64,000 nt of DNA from Bacillus_BD oryzisoli_A. GTDB lineage: Bacteria; Bacillota; Bacilli; Bacillales; Cytobacillaceae. The notes beneath the pieces were generated by a model. The model was given only the letters and a program-made list of their open reading frames with translations. It had not been told where the DNA came from and did not search any database. A program made the translations under genes and the position numbers. The stretch spans positions 1,364,001 through 1,428,000 of the forward strand of contig NZ_JBHZRC010000001.1 of assembly GCF_043641075.1 (NCBI RefSeq). Direction: 5' to 3'. Positions 42,463-51,325 of the stretch are shown one piece after another. Numbering within the stretch: position 1 is the first letter of the stretch; the number at the start of each line of letters is the position of its first letter.

Positions 42463-44149
42463 AAAGAACTTTACTATTATGCGCTAATAGCAGCAGTTCT
42501 TTTGCATGTTCTTTCGTTAAATCAGTTATTTCTGCACCGGAAATCATACGGCCAATTTCTTTCACTTTATCTTCCTCACTAAGCGGTGTAACCTTTGTTT
42601 TGGTACGGCCGTCCTGCATTTCTTTCGCAATATATAAATGAGTATCAGCCATCGCAGCCACTTGCGGTAAATGAGAAATACAAAGGACTTGGGAATCGAT
42701 TGACACATGATGTATTTTCTCAGCAATTGCCTGTGCTACCCTTCCGCTGACTCCTGTGTCAACTTCATCAAAGATAATGGAGGTAACCTCCTGATGTTTG
42801 GAAAATATACTTTTAAGGGCGAGCATAATCCGGGAAAGCTCACCACCTGAGGCAATTTTAGATAAAGGCTTTAATGGTTCACCAGGATTTGTAGAAATAT
42901 AAAACTCCACATTATCCAATCCATTTTTTGATATATATTTTTCCCCGCTGTCTATTCTAACTTCAAAAATGGTCTTTTGCATATATAGCTCTTTTAATTC
43001 AGTATGAATAGCATCCGTCAGCTTTTTGGCAAATTTCTTACGTAAATTGCTTAGTTCGCTTCCTTCAATCAGTAAATCCTTTTTCAAAGATTGCAATTCT
43101 TTTTGCAGCTGGTCAATATGCGTTTCTTTATTCTGCAGCTTTTCCAATTCCTCTTCAATTTTTGCCCCATACTCTAGAATAGCTTCAATTGAATTTCCAT
43201 ATTTGCGCTTTAACTGATTAATTTCGTTCAATCTGTCCTCAATGATCGTTAATCGATTTGGGTCAAATTCAAGATTATCGAGCTCCGAGCGCAGCGACTG
43301 TGCGGCATCTTCCAACGTATAATAACTATTAGCAATGGATTCGGCTAGCCCCTTATATTCAGGGTTTAAAGCAGCTGCATCCTCCATCTGGCTCATAACA
43401 AGGCTGATCCAATCCAGTCCTTTTTGTTCACCACTTAGTGCATTATAGCCTGCATTAACAGCCCCGTATATCCGTTCAAAATTCGATAGTCTTTTTTTCT
43501 CTTCCCAAAGCGTTTCATCTTCATTTAATTGCAAATTGGCCTTCTGGATTTCTGAAAGCTGGAATTGGATAAGGTCAAGGCGATGGGCCATTTGCTGTTC
43601 ATTTTCATTTAAACCTTTTAATTTACGTGTCGTGTGCTCATACGCATGATAAATAGCACCATACTCCTCTATCGCAGAAGCAATTTGGCTTTTACCATAT
43701 TCGTCTAATAAGGACATATGTCTTGATTCATCCATCAATTCCTGATGCTCATGCTGTCCATGAATATCAACAAGAGTGCCGCCGATTTCACGCAGTGTTG
43801 AGATGGTAACCAGCTTTCCATTGATTCGGCACACACTTTTACCGCTTTTTGAGATTTCCCGTCGTAACACAATCATTTCGTCTTCAATCTCAATCCCAAA
43901 TTCACTTGCTTTCATATGTACAGGATGTGTGGGTTTATCAATTAGAAAAAGCCCTTCTATTTCCGCACGGGCTTCACCATGCCGAACAAAATCTGAAGAA
44001 CCTCTTCCGCCTACAAGCAGATGAATAGCGTCAATAATAATAGATTTTCCTGCACCTGTTTCCCCTGTTAATACGGTCAATCCTTTTTCAAATGAAATAG
44101 AAAGTGCTTCAATAATTGCAAAGTTTTTAATTGATAATTCGCTGAGCAA
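42461..44149 (-). CDS. recN: DNA repair protein RecN
   Basis: This 562-residue SMC-like ATPase is an early responder to double-strand breaks. Walker A GETGAGKS is near residue 30, a long coiled-coil region spans about 155-370, and the C-terminal half carries the ABC signature (LSRIMLALKS preceded by ASGGE) and Walker B IIFDEVDTGVSG. Length is normal. It follows ahrC, separated by a dispersed repeat, as the gene order ahrC-recN in B. subtilis. Confidence 0.96.
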   Translation of the reverse strand: MLSELSIKNFAIIEALSISFEKGLTVLTGETGAGKSIIIDAIHLLVGGRGSSDFVRHGEARAEIEGLFLIDKPTHPVHMKASEFGIEIEDEMIVLRREISKSGKSVCRINGKLVTISTLREIGGTLVDIHGQHEHQELMDESRHMSLLDEYGKSQIASAIEEYGAIYHAYEHTTRKLKGLNENEQQMAHRLDLIQFQLSEIQKANLQLNEDETLWEEKKRLSNFERIYGAVNAGYNALSGEQKGLDWISLVMSQMEDAAALNPEYKGLAESIANSYYTLEDAAQSLRSELDNLEFDPNRLTIIEDRLNEINQLKRKYGNSIEAILEYGAKIEEELEKLQNKETHIDQLQKELQSLKKDLLIEGSELSNLRKKFAKKLTDAIHTELKELYMQKTIFEVRIDSGEKYISKNGLDNVEFYISTNPGEPLKPLSKIASGGELSRIMLALKSIFSKHQEVTSIIFDEVDTGVSGRVAQAIAEKIHHVSIDSQVLCISHLPQVAAMADTHLYIAKEMQDGRTKTKVTPLSEEDKVKEIGRMISGAEITDLTKEHAKELLLLAHNSKVL

Positions 44150-44169
44150 GTCTCTCCCACCCCTTTAAT

Positions 44170-44303
44170 CAAATTCGCCCTATCGAATTTGCACTCGGAT
44201 TTTATTGAAGAACCCGATAAGCCTCCAAAAAATCCGTTGCAGCCATGGAGGCTAACTTCATTCAGCAGAAGACAGTCCTCGGACTTCTGCTGAATGAAGT
44301 TAA
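44170..44303. repeat. Dispersed palindromic repeat, copy 2 (between ahrC and recN)
   Basis: The left dyad CAAATTCGCCC-T-ATCGAATTTG is at 44170-44191. The middle has CGGATTTT/AAAATCCG. The right part is a 20-bp stem, GCTAACTTCATTCAGCAGAAG pairing with CTTCTGCTGAATGAAGTTAA. The last bases (TTA at 44300-44302) are the ahrC stop codon. The blocks are the same as at 21764 and 62001. Confidence 0.88.
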
Positions 44304-44749
44304 AGCAATTCAAGAAAACGATTTGAAATGATATCTGTATCTTCTTCGGTGCGACAGATGATTAAAATCGTGTCATCACCACTTACCGTTCCTAATATTT
44401 CATCCCATTCAAGATGATCTATTAATGCTGCAATCGCCATTGCATTTCCCGGCAGAGTTTTCATGACTAGAAGATGACTGGCAGAATCAATTCGTACAAA
44501 AGCATCAATTAAATTCCTTTTTAACTTTTGCAGCGGATCAAATCTCCGATCAGCAGGAAGACTGTATTTATAACGTCCATCAGTCAAGGGGACCTTTATT
44601 AGATGCAATTCTTTAATATCGCGTGATACGGTTGCCTGTGTCACATTATATCCTGCACTTTTTAGCGCTGCTACTAAGTCATCCTGTGTCTCAATATCAT
44701 TATTTGTTATAATCTCACGAATTTTTATATGCCGTTGACCTTTAGTCAT
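44300..44749 (-). CDS. ahrC: Arginine repressor AhrC/ArgR
   Basis: This 149-residue arginine-responsive regulator represses arginine biosynthesis and activates catabolism. The N-terminal winged helix (about 1-70, QATVSRDIKELHL as recognition helix) is joined to the C-terminal oligomerisation and arginine-binding domain with GTVSGDDTILIICR containing the conserved GD. ATG 44749 follows GAGGTGA; an upstream TTG frame extension is rejected. Length equals B. subtilis AhrC. A repeat element supplies its stop codon. Confidence 0.95.
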   Translation of the reverse strand: MTKGQRHIKIREIITNNDIETQDDLVAALKSAGYNVTQATVSRDIKELHLIKVPLTDGRYKYSLPADRRFDPLQKLKRNLIDAFVRIDSASHLLVMKTLPGNAMAIAALIDHLEWDEILGTVSGDDTILIICRTEEDTDIISNRFLELL

Positions 44750-44836
44750 TTTCTCACCTCGTATACCGTTCCCGTCCAAGCTATCCCTCTTATCTTAGCT
44801 GATTTTGTCGACTTTCTCAATTAAGAGAATGAATAA

Positions 44837-45682
44837 TTATTCATTCTCTTCTTTATCCTTCGATTTAAATTCCGTATGGGCCTGCTGAACAATGTCCATC
44901 GGAGATGTTTTTAATTCATTTTCTCCCTGCTCTTTTGCTCCTGACCAGTGTATATGAAGGAGGAATTCAATATTCCCTTCCCCACCTGTTATTGGGGAAA
45001 AGGAAAGATTTCTCACATCATAACCTTGCTGTAGTGAAAAATCGATCATGGATGTAAGAACACTCTCATGAACCTTCGGATCTCTAACAATCCCCTTTTT
45101 CCCCACCTGCTCTCTGCCAGCTTCAAATTGCGGCTTTACAAGTGCTACCACATCACTGCCAGGAACTAATAATGTTTTTAAAACAGGAAGAATCAGCTTT
45201 AAGGAAATAAATGAAACGTCAATAGAGGCAAAATTCGGCATTTCTTTAACAAAATCACTTGGAGTGACATAGCGAAAATTCGTCCTTTCCATGACCACAA
45301 CTCGTTCATCCTGTCTAAGCTTCCAGGCTAATTGATTGTAGCCAACATCCACTGCATAGGATAAAATTGCTCCATTTTGGAGGGCACAATCAGTAAAACC
45401 GCCTGTTGAAGCACCAATATCAAGCAGAATTTTATCCTTTATATCTACCTCAAAGACCTGTAATGCTTTTTCTAGTTTGAGACCGCCCCTCGAGACATAT
45501 GGCAGTGTCTTGCCCTTCACTGTAAGCTTTGATTCATTCGGTATTTTTTCTCCTGGTTTATCCATACGGGTTTCTTCACAGTATACAATGCCTGCCATCA
45601 CTGCACGTTTCGCTTTCTCTCTTGTTTCAAACAAGCCTTGTTCCACCAATAAGATATCTACACGTTCTTTCTTACTTTTCAT
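44837..45682 (-). CDS. yqxC: TlyA-family rRNA methyltransferase YqxC
   Basis: This 281-residue protein has an N-terminal S4 RNA-binding domain (RVDILLVEQGLFETREKAKRAVMAG) and an FtsJ/RrmJ-like Rossmann methyltransferase domain (LLDIGASTGGFTDCALQNGA as SAM motif, near residue 90). Family members 2'-O-methylate cytidines in 16S/23S rRNA and some are called hemolysin A. Gene order dxs-yqxC-ahrC is conserved. It starts four bases after the dxs stop. Confidence 0.92.
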   Translation of the reverse strand: MKSKKERVDILLVEQGLFETREKAKRAVMAGIVYCEETRMDKPGEKIPNESKLTVKGKTLPYVSRGGLKLEKALQVFEVDIKDKILLDIGASTGGFTDCALQNGAILSYAVDVGYNQLAWKLRQDERVVVMERTNFRYVTPSDFVKEMPNFASIDVSFISLKLILPVLKTLLVPGSDVVALVKPQFEAGREQVGKKGIVRDPKVHESVLTSMIDFSLQQGYDVRNLSFSPITGGEGNIEFLLHIHWSGAKEQGENELKTSPMDIVQQAHTEFKSKDKEENE

Positions 45683-45685
45683 TTT

Positions 45686-47578
45686 TCATGCCCTTTTTTG
45701 TTTTTTGATTACCAGCGTATTAATTTTCTTCACTACTTCTTCTGTTGTTAAACCAATCTCTTCCCATAACGTTTTGACACTTCCATGTTCAATAAAGTGA
45801 TCAGGAATCCCCATACGGCTGATTTCTGTATCATGATATCCATTGTCATGGGCAAATTCCAGCACTGCACTGCCGAAACCTCCTTGCAATACAGCCTCTT
45901 CAATCGTCAAAATAGGAATATTTAATTGAAGAATGGAATGTAATAATTCAGTATCCAACGGTTTAATAAAGCGAGCATTAATGACTTTAACTGACGTCCC
46001 CTGCTTCTCCAATCGTGCAGCAGCTTCCATAGCCATCGGAATTGTTGTACCAAATGTTATAATGACGGAATCATGCCCTTCGTTCAGTACCTCCCATGAA
46101 CCAATTGGGATTTCCACAAGCGTTTCATCCATTGGGACACCCAGTCCATTTCCACGAGGAAATCTCATGCAAATTGGTCCTTCGTCGTATTTCAGCGCTG
46201 TATAGACCATATGCTGACCTTCATTTTCATCCTTTGGTGACATCAACACTAAATTCGGCAAATGTCGTAAAAAGGCAATATCAAATATCCCATGATGTGT
46301 TTCCCCATCTGCCCCCACTAATCCGGCACGATCAATTCCAATAAACACATTTAGGTTTTGCCGGCAAATATCATGAACCACCTGATCGTAGGCACGCTGT
46401 AAGAATGTGGAATAAATCGCTAAAAATGGTTTCATATGCTGCGTGGCAAGACCTGCCGCTACTGTCGCAGCATGCTGCTCTGCAATTCCAACATCAAACA
46501 TCCTGTCAGGGAACTCCGAAGCAAATCCCTCAAGCTTCGAACCGACCGGCATAGCAGGAGTGATCGCCACAATTCTTTCGTCTTCTCTTGCAAGCTTTCT
46601 AACGGTTTCACTAACAAGCTTACTCCAAGCAGGAGGAGAATTAACTGGTTTGAGGAAATCACCTGTTTCAATTTTGTATGGTCCTGTTCCATGCCAATTA
46701 CCCGTACGATCACTTTCCGCAGGGTCGTATCCTTTTCCCTTCTTAGTCAGTACATGAAGTAAAATAGGTCCTTCTGTTTTTTTCGCATAGTTAAGGTTAT
46801 CAAATAAATCTTCATAATTATGTCCATCAACTGGACCAAGATAGGTAAAGCCTAATTCTTCAAAAAAGATCCCTGACACTACTAAATATTTTAAGCTATC
46901 CTTTACTCTTTCTGCTGTTGATGCCAGCTTCCCGCCTACTGCCGGAATTTTCTTCAGCAGCATCTCGAGTTCATCCTTTGCCCACTGATATTTGCCAGCT
47001 GTACGCAATCGGCCAAGTACACTATGAAGCGCACCAACATTCGGAGCGATAGACATTTCGTTATCATTCAAAATAACAATCATGTTTTTCTTTTCATCGC
47101 CGATATGATTTAATGCTTCCAAGGCCATTCCTCCGGTAAGCGCTCCATCACCAATAATTGGAACAATAAAGGATTTCTCCTTTTTAATATCCCTAGCGAT
47201 CGCCATACCCATTGCTGCGGACAAAGAGGTTGAACTATGTCCCGTTTCCCAAACATCATGTTCACTCTCGCCCATTTTTGGAAAACCACTAAGTCCTTTA
47301 TATTGGCGCAATGTATCAAACTCTTTTGCCCTGCCTGTTAATATCTTATGGACATATGATTGGTGTCCAACATCCCAAATCAGTTTGTCCTGTGGACTAT
47401 TAAAGGCTTTATGAAGCGCAATCGTCAATTCGACCACTCCAAGATTAGGGCCAATATGACCTCCTGTTACTGAAAGCTTACTTATTAAAAATTGGCGGAT
47501 GTCTTCACTTAATTCCTCCAATTCATTAATAGAAAGTTTTTTTAGAAACGAAGGGTCTTTAATATCTAAAAGATCCAT
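45686..47578 (-). CDS. dxs: 1-deoxy-D-xylulose-5-phosphate synthase
   Basis: This 630-residue TPP enzyme condenses pyruvate and glyceraldehyde 3-phosphate, the first step of the MEP isoprenoid pathway. TPP motif GDGALTGGMALEALN with NDNEMSIAPNVG, the conserved His in GHQSYVHK and the transketolase-like pyrimidine domain (DVGIAEQHAATVAAGLA) are clear. ATG 47578 (MDLLDIKDPSF) matches the B. subtilis start. A GTG four codons upstream is possible. It lies downstream of ispA, another isoprenoid gene. Confidence 0.96.
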   Translation of the reverse strand: MDLLDIKDPSFLKKLSINELEELSEDIRQFLISKLSVTGGHIGPNLGVVELTIALHKAFNSPQDKLIWDVGHQSYVHKILTGRAKEFDTLRQYKGLSGFPKMGESEHDVWETGHSSTSLSAAMGMAIARDIKKEKSFIVPIIGDGALTGGMALEALNHIGDEKKNMIVILNDNEMSIAPNVGALHSVLGRLRTAGKYQWAKDELEMLLKKIPAVGGKLASTAERVKDSLKYLVVSGIFFEELGFTYLGPVDGHNYEDLFDNLNYAKKTEGPILLHVLTKKGKGYDPAESDRTGNWHGTGPYKIETGDFLKPVNSPPAWSKLVSETVRKLAREDERIVAITPAMPVGSKLEGFASEFPDRMFDVGIAEQHAATVAAGLATQHMKPFLAIYSTFLQRAYDQVVHDICRQNLNVFIGIDRAGLVGADGETHHGIFDIAFLRHLPNLVLMSPKDENEGQHMVYTALKYDEGPICMRFPRGNGLGVPMDETLVEIPIGSWEVLNEGHDSVIITFGTTIPMAMEAAARLEKQGTSVKVINARFIKPLDTELLHSILQLNIPILTIEEAVLQGGFGSAVLEFAHDNGYHDTEISRMGIPDHFIEHGSVKTLWEEIGLTTEEVVKKINTLVIKKQKRA

Positions 47579-47799
47579 TTTGTGGATCACTCACTTTCAT
47601 TTCAATTTATTCCATAAACGATACAGTTATTTCGATATAACATTAGATTACATTATTAGAACAGAATCTCCAAACGATTTTCTAAAAAAGCGTATAGTTG
47701 TAGCCTATTATTGAAAAAATAACCGCTAGCACATATGAAGTGATAACGGTATTCTCTCGTAGGTTTCAAACCAAGCCTATTTTTTGCTAATAAATGGTA

Positions 47800-48687
47800 T
47801 TAATAATTTCTTTTTTCTATTAAATCTGTTATGGCTTCAAGAAGCTGGGTATCTTTATTAAGCTTCATGAGGTACTCTTTTGCTAACTGAATCTGCTTCC
47901 AAAGTTCATCCTGGGCTCCTTTTATTCCCAGCAATGATGGATAGGTAGTTTTATGATTCCCTACATCGCTTCCAACCGGCTTTCCTATAACCTCTTCATC
48001 TCCATCGATATCGAGAAGATCATCACGAATTTGAAACGCCAGACCTAAATGATGGGAAAAAAGCTGAAGCCAATCGAATTCTTCACCTTTAACTCCAGCA
48101 AGAATTGCACCGGCCAAAACACTGCAAGTAAGCATTTTACCGGTTTTGTGAATATGAATATATTCTAGCTCTTCCAGCGTTAACTCTTTATCTTCACCAA
48201 GCATATCAGCTACTTGTCCAGCAACCATCCCTTCAGCACCTGAGCTTTGTGCTAAAAGCTGAACTAATCCCAACTTCGCCTCCGTTGAAACACCAGGGGA
48301 CTCTGCCATAAGCTGAAAACTATATGTCAAGAGAGCGTCTCCAGCAAGTACAGCGTTTGCTTCTCCAAACACTTTATGATTAGTAGGCTTTCCTCTTCTT
48401 AAATCATCGTTATCCATGCTTGGCAAATCATCATGTATAAGTGAGTACGTATGAATCATTTCAATTGCCGCTGCCGGATTCAACCCAATTTCCGGATCCT
48501 TTTGGAAGGCATGGAGAGTTGCAAACAACAAAAGCGGTCTAATTCTTTTCCCGCCTGCTTCTAGCGAGTAAAGCATTGCTTCCTTCAGGACTTCAGGAGC
48601 TTGTAACCGATTAATACTTTTTCTTAGTTGTTCTTCAAGTAACTGTTTATATTTTGTAGAAAAAGAATCCAAATCTAGACTTACCAA
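47800..48687 (-). CDS. ispA: Farnesyl diphosphate synthase
   Basis: This 295-residue all-helical prenyltransferase condenses isopentenyl diphosphate with dimethylallyl and geranyl diphosphate. The first aspartate-rich motif DDLPSMDNDD (about 82-91) and second DDLLDIDGD (near 222) bind Mg-diphosphate. Start is TTG 48687 with GGAGGAG six bases upstream. It overlaps xseB spacing closely (3 nt). Substrate for quinone and peptidoglycan lipid carrier synthesis comes from this route. Confidence 0.95.
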   Translation of the reverse strand: MVSLDLDSFSTKYKQLLEEQLRKSINRLQAPEVLKEAMLYSLEAGGKRIRPLLLFATLHAFQKDPEIGLNPAAAIEMIHTYSLIHDDLPSMDNDDLRRGKPTNHKVFGEANAVLAGDALLTYSFQLMAESPGVSTEAKLGLVQLLAQSSGAEGMVAGQVADMLGEDKELTLEELEYIHIHKTGKMLTCSVLAGAILAGVKGEEFDWLQLFSHHLGLAFQIRDDLLDIDGDEEVIGKPVGSDVGNHKTTYPSLLGIKGAQDELWKQIQLAKEYLMKLNKDTQLLEAITDLIEKRNY

Positions 48688-48690
48688 AAT

Positions 48691-48924
48691 TTACTCCTCC
48701 TCCGGAATGGAAAAGTTTTCTTTATGACCATCTGCAGTCAAAATTTGCGTCAGCTGTTCTTCAACATTTTTCAGCTTATCATGACAGAGCTTTGATAATT
48801 CCATTCCCTTTTTATAAATAGAAATTGCTTCTTCTAACGGGACATCGCCTTCTTCAAGTCTTTCTACAATTGTTTCTAATTGCTCCATTGCCGCTTCGAA
48901 GGTAATCGTCTTTTCTTCAGGCAT
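48691..48924 (-). CDS. xseB: Exodeoxyribonuclease VII small subunit
   Basis: This 77-residue helical protein binds XseA. The typical FEAAMEQLETIVERLEEGDVPLEEAI-type family pattern covers residues 8-33. ATG 48924 is chosen over GTG 48933, which lies too close to the GGAG ribosome binding site. It overlaps the end of xseA. Confidence 0.93.
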   Translation of the reverse strand: MPEEKTITFEAAMEQLETIVERLEEGDVPLEEAISIYKKGMELSKLCHDKLKNVEEQLTQILTADGHKENFSIPEEE

Positions 48925-48929
48925 CTTCT

Positions 48930-50270
48930 TCACTCCTCTTTGTCAGTCACACTGCACGTTAGCGTTCCATCTGACAGTTTGATACGAACTGTTTCATTTA
49001 TCTGTACCTGCTCTGTACTTTTTAGCAGTTTACCGTCATCACTATAAGCGAGGCTGTACCCACGATCCATTATTTTTAATGGACTTAAAGCTTCAAGCGT
49101 AGATACCAGATTTGAAAAATCCGCCTCTTTTTTTGCCATAACTGACAGCATCGCCTTAGATAGTGATTTGATCGATTTTTCGTAGTATATCGTTGCTTCC
49201 TGGAGTTTTGTATCCGGATGATTTCGAGCCAGTCTTTTTTCCATCTGTTCCAGCTGTGAGGTTTTGACAGCAAAAAGTTTCTGGGAGTTGTATACTAGCT
49301 GCTCAGTTCTTTTGTCCAGCTGCTCAAGCTTTTGTTCATAAAGCCTTTGCGGATAACGAAAAGCATATGACTTTTCAATCCGTTCCAGTTTGCTGCTCTG
49401 GAGACTGAGTTTCTCTTTGATGGCGCGGATTAGACGAGTTTGCCTTGTTAGGACTCTTTCAGCCCATTCATCTACATGTGGAACCGCTAGTTCAGCTGCA
49501 CCTGTTGGCGTCGGTGCCCTAAGGTCGGCAACAAAATCTGAAATGGTAAAATCCGTTTCATGACCGACAGCGGATATGATGGGAACTTCCGATTCATAAA
49601 TCGCTCTCGCTACCATTTCTTCGTTGAAGGCCCATAATTCTTCAATCGAACCGCCGCCGCGTCCAATAATTAATACATCTACTTGATTTATACTATCATT
49701 AGCGTGCTTTATAGCCGATACAATCGAAGGGGCAGCTTGTTCTCCTTGGACAAGAGCAGGAAAGATTAAGACTTTTGCAATCGGATATCGTCTTTTGATG
49801 GTCGTTAAAATATCTCGAATGGCAGCACCTGTCGGAGAAGTAACAACGCCGACTGTATTAGGGAACTTGGGTAGGTTTTTTTTATGCTCTGCAGCAAATA
49901 ACCCTTCCTTCGCCAGTTTTTCCTTTAGTTGTTCATAGGCTAAATAAAGATCACCAATGCCATCTGGCTGCATTTCTTTTACATAGATTTGGTATTGTCC
50001 GCTTGACTCAAATAGAGACACATTCCCACGAAGCAAGACCTTCATGCCATTTTCAGGTGAATATTTTAATTTCTTGTTTGCGCTGGAAAACATGACAGCC
50101 AATATTCGGGCCTTATCATCCTTCAGCGTAAAGTACATATGCCCACTAGAATGCTGTTTATAATTTGATATTTCCCCTTTGACGTACACATCTTGAAGAT
50201 GGGGATCAGCCTCAAATTTTCTTTTGATATATTTGGTTAATGCAGTAACCGTTAAAAATTGCTGCTCCAT
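48930..50270 (-). CDS. xseA: Exodeoxyribonuclease VII large subunit
   Basis: This 446-residue nuclease subunit degrades single-stranded DNA to oligonucleotides. An OB-fold (residues 6-100, VKGEISNYKQHSSGHMYFTLKD) is followed by the catalytic domain with GRGGGSIEELWAFN and HETDFTISDFVADLRAPTP, then a coiled-coil and C-terminal segment. ATG 50270 has AGGAG upstream. The adjacent upstream gene in B. subtilis, folD, is missing here; only 73 nt separate xseA from nusB. Confidence 0.95.
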   Translation of the reverse strand: MEQQFLTVTALTKYIKRKFEADPHLQDVYVKGEISNYKQHSSGHMYFTLKDDKARILAVMFSSANKKLKYSPENGMKVLLRGNVSLFESSGQYQIYVKEMQPDGIGDLYLAYEQLKEKLAKEGLFAAEHKKNLPKFPNTVGVVTSPTGAAIRDILTTIKRRYPIAKVLIFPALVQGEQAAPSIVSAIKHANDSINQVDVLIIGRGGGSIEELWAFNEEMVARAIYESEVPIISAVGHETDFTISDFVADLRAPTPTGAAELAVPHVDEWAERVLTRQTRLIRAIKEKLSLQSSKLERIEKSYAFRYPQRLYEQKLEQLDKRTEQLVYNSQKLFAVKTSQLEQMEKRLARNHPDTKLQEATIYYEKSIKSLSKAMLSVMAKKEADFSNLVSTLEALSPLKIMDRGYSLAYSDDGKLLKSTEQVQINETVRIKLSDGTLTCSVTDKEE

Positions 50271-50343
50271 CTTAAAACTCCTTATATGAAATGCGGAAGC
50301 GGCTTGGTCAACCGCCGTAACATGCATAGGTCATGAAAAGTTC

Positions 50344-50733
50344 TTATATTGAGGCTTTCACCTTTGAAAGAACTCCGTTAATAAACTTACTTGATTGATC
50401 ATCACCGTAAATCTTCGCAATTTCAATTGCTTCGTCCATTATAACATTTGCTGGAACATCATCTTGACAATAAAGCAGTTCATACACTGCTAATCTTAAA
50501 ATATTACGATCGACATTAGCTAAACGATCTAATGTCCATTTCTCTAACTGTTTAGAAATCATGTCATTTATTTCGTCCATATGCTCCACAACACCGTTCA
50601 CAAGTTTAATCAGATATGGATCATTTGGCTGCCCCTCAAGTACATGTTCAAGTGCATCCTCAATTGTTGGTTGACTCATTTCAATTTGAAAAATTGCTTG
50701 TAAAGCCTTTTCTCTTGCAGTTCTTCTTTTCAT
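50344..50733 (-). CDS. nusB: Transcription antitermination factor NusB
   Basis: This 129-residue helical protein binds boxA RNA with NusE (S10) in rRNA antitermination. N-terminal RRTAREKALQAIFQIEMS and the later NRNILRLAVYELLY-like segment are standard. It follows yqhY and precedes xseA. An AAAGGAG ribosome binding site is visible, slightly distant (12 nt) from the ATG. Confidence 0.95.
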   Translation of the reverse strand: MKRRTAREKALQAIFQIEMSQPTIEDALEHVLEGQPNDPYLIKLVNGVVEHMDEINDMISKQLEKWTLDRLANVDRNILRLAVYELLYCQDDVPANVIMDEAIEIAKIYGDDQSSKFINGVLSKVKASI

Positions 50734-50856
50734 TAAGATCTATAACTCCTTTAGTATGTAATATGTAAGCATCTAAAGCTGTCTACATTATGTTTACATC
50801 GTCATTTTCACATAACACGATAATAGCATATATGGAAAGCATTCGCACTTCTCTAC

Positions 50857-50896
50857 AAAAAAAATACCAAAGACATTATGTCCTTGGTATTTTTTG
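50857..50896. terminator. Terminator between yqhY and nusB
   Basis: AAAAATACCAAAGAC pairs with GTCCTTGGTATTTTTT (one mismatch) around a short loop, immediately after the yqhY stop on the minus strand. NusB and the genes behind it therefore probably depend on a separate promoter or read-through. Confidence 0.88.
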
Positions 50897-50897
50897 A

Positions 50898-51305
50898 TTA
50901 CATTTCTTCTTCAATTTCCGTTTCTTGGTTACTGTTCTCAAACTGGATTCCTACCACATGAACATTTATCTCGACTGTCTCTAAAGCTGTCATGTCTAAT
51001 AAGGCTTGACGAATATTATCTTGGATGCCTTGTGCAACATTTGGGATGGAAACTCCAAATTTCATTACACAATAGACATCTACCTTGATGCCTTCCTCAA
51101 GCAATTCAACCTTGACACCTTTTCCATGATTCTTTTTTCCTAGACGCTCAACGACTCCAGAAGCAAAGTTCCCTCTCATTTGTGCGACACCTTCAACTTC
51201 AGATGCAGCAATACCAGCGATTACCTCAATAACCTCTGGTGCTATTTCAACTTTACCAAGATTATTGCTACCCGGACTCATTTCTAGAATGTTGTTTACG
51301 CTCAT
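50898..51305 (-). CDS. yqhY: Asp23/Gls24 family protein YqhY
   Basis: This 135-residue acidic protein of the Asp23/Gls24 family has the core EIAPEVIEVIAGIAASEVEGVAQM and VKVELLEEGIKVDVYCVMKFG. B. subtilis YqhY lies in the same accB-accC-yqhY operon, and its loss has been linked to deregulated acetyl-CoA carboxylase. The molecular function remains unclear. An AGGAGG ribosome binding site precedes the ATG. Confidence 0.92.
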   Translation of the reverse strand: MSVNNILEMSPGSNNLGKVEIAPEVIEVIAGIAASEVEGVAQMRGNFASGVVERLGKKNHGKGVKVELLEEGIKVDVYCVMKFGVSIPNVAQGIQDNIRQALLDMTALETVEINVHVVGIQFENSNQETEIEEEM

Positions 51306-51325
51306 TATGGTATTACCTCCTATTA

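Noticed and set aside
46436..46762. Overlapping plus-strand ORFs inside dxs
   Set aside because: Two different frames are open at once over a conserved enzyme, which is a by-product of codon bias.
47755..47790. GGTTTGAAACC hairpin after ispA as terminator
   Set aside because: The T-run is on the plus strand, while ispA is on the minus strand and no plus-strand gene ends here.
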